Part shown: positions 62,411 through 64,000 of the stretch, one piece after another
How the letters are laid out: each line of letters starts with the position of its first letter
Position numbering within the stretch: position 1 is the first letter of the stretch
Origin: Dysgonomonas sp. 511
Lineage (GTDB): Bacteria > Bacteroidota > Bacteroidia > Bacteroidales > Dysgonomonadaceae
Direction of reading: 5' to 3'
Assembly: GCF_010501105.1 (NCBI RefSeq)
Contig: NZ_QVMQ01000017.1
Span: 1-64,000 of the forward strand
Length of the DNA stretch: 64,000 nucleotides
Position numbers and translations under genes: made by a program
Notes under the pieces: model-generated
Database searches by the model: none
The model's input: the letters and a program-made list of their open reading frames with translations, nothing else
Told to the model about the DNA's origin: nothing

Positions 62411-64000
62411 ATGAAAAACAATATTCTCAAATCCTTATTTTTGATATACATCTTGTTTTCACAAGCGAACGTTGTAGCGCAGACTGTAGAAATGGACTTG
62501 TCGGGCGTATGGGGATTCCAGACCGATGTCATGGATTTTCGCCGGGGGTCGCTGTCGCCACGCTACAAGCACAGGCTACAGGAAACCATTACCTTGCCCG
62601 GCATCACAGATGACCATAAAATAGGATATAAAGTACCCTACAAATACATAGACCGCCTGACCCGCAAATATGAGTACATGGCACCGGCATGGTATCAGCG
62701 CGAGATAGCCATCCCGAAAGAATGGAAAGGCAAACGCATATTCATGTATTTCGAGCGCACACACTGGCTAAGCTCAATCACTGTTGACACCAAGGAGGTC
62801 AGCAAAATAGACTATATCAGCGTGCCGCACAACCACGACCTCACAGAATTTGTCACACCGGGCAAGACGCACCTGTTTACCGTTTGTATCGACAACCGCT
62901 ACCAGTACAATACACACAAATGGAACCATGCGCACACCGAGTTTACACAGATCAACTGGAACGGCATACTCGGCGAGATGAAGATGGTAGCCATCGACCC
63001 CGTATATATCGACGATTTGCAGGTATATCCCAATATCGCGGATAATTCGGTAAAGGTAAAAATGCTCGTCAGGAACTATACAGGTAAGCAATTTAATGGC
63101 AATGCTGTATTCTCCGTTTCAGGCAAAAATTTCAGCATGGCAAAAGACATTGCCGTAAATGGAAAGGACTCTGTAGTCGCCTTCGAGCAGGTTATCCCGC
63201 TGGGAAAAGACATCAAACTCTGGGACGAATTTAACCCGAATGTATATACTATGACTTGCCGGCTGAACACAACAGACGACAAGGAAAAGTATCAACACGA
63301 AAAAGCGGTTGACTTCGGTATGCGCGAAATAAAACAGGGCAAGAACCATGTGCTGGTAAACAACCGCCCTGTACACCTGCGCGGCAACGTAGAAAATGCA
63401 GTGTTTCCCAAAACAGGTTATGCACCCGTTGATGATGCAGAATGGGAAAGAATCATGCTGCTGATGAAAGAATACGGTATGAACCATATGCGGTTCCATT
63501 CGTGGTGCCCGCCCAAAGCAGCTTTCCGCATGGCTGACAAGCACGGTATCTACTTCGAGGTGGAAATGCCGATGTGGGGCAAAGACGCAGAAGTGGACGA
63601 AGCCAGATACAATTTCTTCCGCCGCGAGATGCGTGCGTTACTTAAAGAATACGGGAATCATCCATCGTTTATCCTGTATTGCAACGGAAACGAAATCACG
63701 GGCAACTTCGACTTTATTGAAGAACTGACAGCTACGGGGCGCGAACTCGATAGCCGCCATCTGTTCAGCGGCTCTACAGCGCGTACAAGGGTAAAATCGG
63801 ACCAGTATTACGTATCGCAACAGACCAACAAGGGTGCTGTAAAGGTTTACGAAGGCTTGCCATATACCGACTGGGATCGCAACAAAGAATCGGATGTCGA
63901 TGTGCCGGTTATTTCGCACGAATCGGGGCAGCGGTGCATATATCCCGATTTCCGCGAGATAGAGAAATATAAGGATAGCCCGGTAGAGCCGCGCAACTTC
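62411..64000 (+). CDS. GH2 glycoside hydrolase (5' part, cut by window end)
   Basis: The open frame from ATG at 62411 runs to the last base (530 codons, no stop), so the C-terminus lies outside. It has a signal peptide (ending NVVAQT), a jelly-roll domain (APAWYQREIAIPKEWKG), an Ig-like domain and a TIM barrel (VLVNNRPVHLRGNVENAVF). Catalytic candidates are Glu428 in YCNGNEITG and Glu504 in ISHESGQ. The sequence differs clearly from the GH2 at 57573-59366 and looks like a larger exo-acting GH2. Substrate unknown. Confidence 0.85.
   Translation, partial: MKNNILKSLFLIYILFSQANVVAQTVEMDLSGVWGFQTDVMDFRRGSLSPRYKHRLQETITLPGITDDHKIGYKVPYKYIDRLTRKYEYMAPAWYQREIAIPKEWKGKRIFMYFERTHWLSSITVDTKEVSKIDYISVPHNHDLTEFVTPGKTHLFTVCIDNRYQYNTHKWNHAHTEFTQINWNGILGEMKMVAIDPVYIDDLQVYPNIADNSVKVKMLVRNYTGKQFNGNAVFSVSGKNFSMAKDIAVNGKDSVVAFEQVIPLGKDIKLWDEFNPNVYTMTCRLNTTDDKEKYQHEKAVDFGMREIKQGKNHVLVNNRPVHLRGNVENAVFPKTGYAPVDDAEWERIMLLMKEYGMNHMRFHSWCPPKAAFRMADKHGIYFEVEMPMWGKDAEVDEARYNFFRREMRALLKEYGNHPSFILYCNGNEITGNFDFIEELTATGRELDSRHLFSGSTARTRVKSDQYYVSQQTNKGAVKVYEGLPYTDWDRNKESDVDVPVISHESGQRCIYPDFREIEKYKDSPVEPRNF

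Noticed and set aside
1..64000. tRNA, rRNA, prophage or insertion-sequence genes
   Set aside because: I found no cloverleaf-like sequence, rRNA segment, transposase or phage gene on reading both strands. A tRNAscan or ISfinder search could still reveal something small.

Overview
The window is chromosomal DNA of a Bacteroidota member. It carries two SusC/SusD pairs, an ECF sigma/FecR pair, TAnnTTTG-type -7 promoter elements, lipoproteins with acidic residues after the lipobox cysteine, and a short ProRS without an insertion domain. Gene content and style fit Bacteroidales, and a Dysgonomonas- or Parabacteroides-like organism is my best guess. That placement is inference from style, not a database match.

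Region 1 (1-17,000) is mostly housekeeping: a small DUF3836-like secreted protein, an unknown secreted protein, prolyl-tRNA synthetase, a 799-residue YD/DUF3836-like repeat protein, a YjjG-like HAD phosphatase, flavodoxin, a MATE exporter, uracil-DNA glycosylase, an M23/LysM peptidase, nucleoside diphosphate kinase, a RelA/SpoT homologue whose hydrolase HD motif is lost, a phosphoethanolamine transferase-like membrane enzyme and an NAD-dependent epimerase. Intergenic DNA here holds two dispersed palindromic repeat families (3.2-3.8 kb and 16.9-17.0 kb).

Region 2 (17,100-41,421) is a polysaccharide utilisation locus (PUL1). A membrane regulator with a two-component-type propeller sensor joined directly to an AraC domain, with no kinase, is divergent from an operon of SusC, SusD, an Ig-like surface lipoprotein, an alginate-lyase-fold lipoprotein, an alpha/beta hydrolase, GH97, a GH28/GH49-like beta-helix enzyme, GH127/146, a heparinase II/III-like lyase, GH43 and GH88. 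The enzyme genes are tightly packed, two junctions overlap by ATGA, and the operon ends at a strong hairpin (41386-41421).

Region 3 (41,572 to the window end) is a second locus (PUL2) controlled by an ECF sigma factor, a FecR anti-sigma factor and a SusC with an STN domain. It continues with SusD, a SusE-like protein, a DUF4832 lipoprotein, a secreted FAD-dependent oxidoreductase with an N-terminal carbohydrate-binding-like domain, a GH36-like alpha-galactosidase, an AXE1-type acetyl esterase, GH2, a second GH88, an SGNH/DUF4886 lipoprotein and a GH2 cut by the window edge. Several PUL2 intergenic gaps contain well-formed potential RNA structures.

Together the loci encode two lyase-fold enzymes, two unsaturated-uronyl hydrolases, a GH2 that may be a beta-glucuronidase, alpha-galactosidase- and arabinofuranosidase-type enzymes and de-acetylases. 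This suggests a branched, acetylated, uronic-acid-containing polysaccharide as target. The exact glycan cannot be told from sequence alone.
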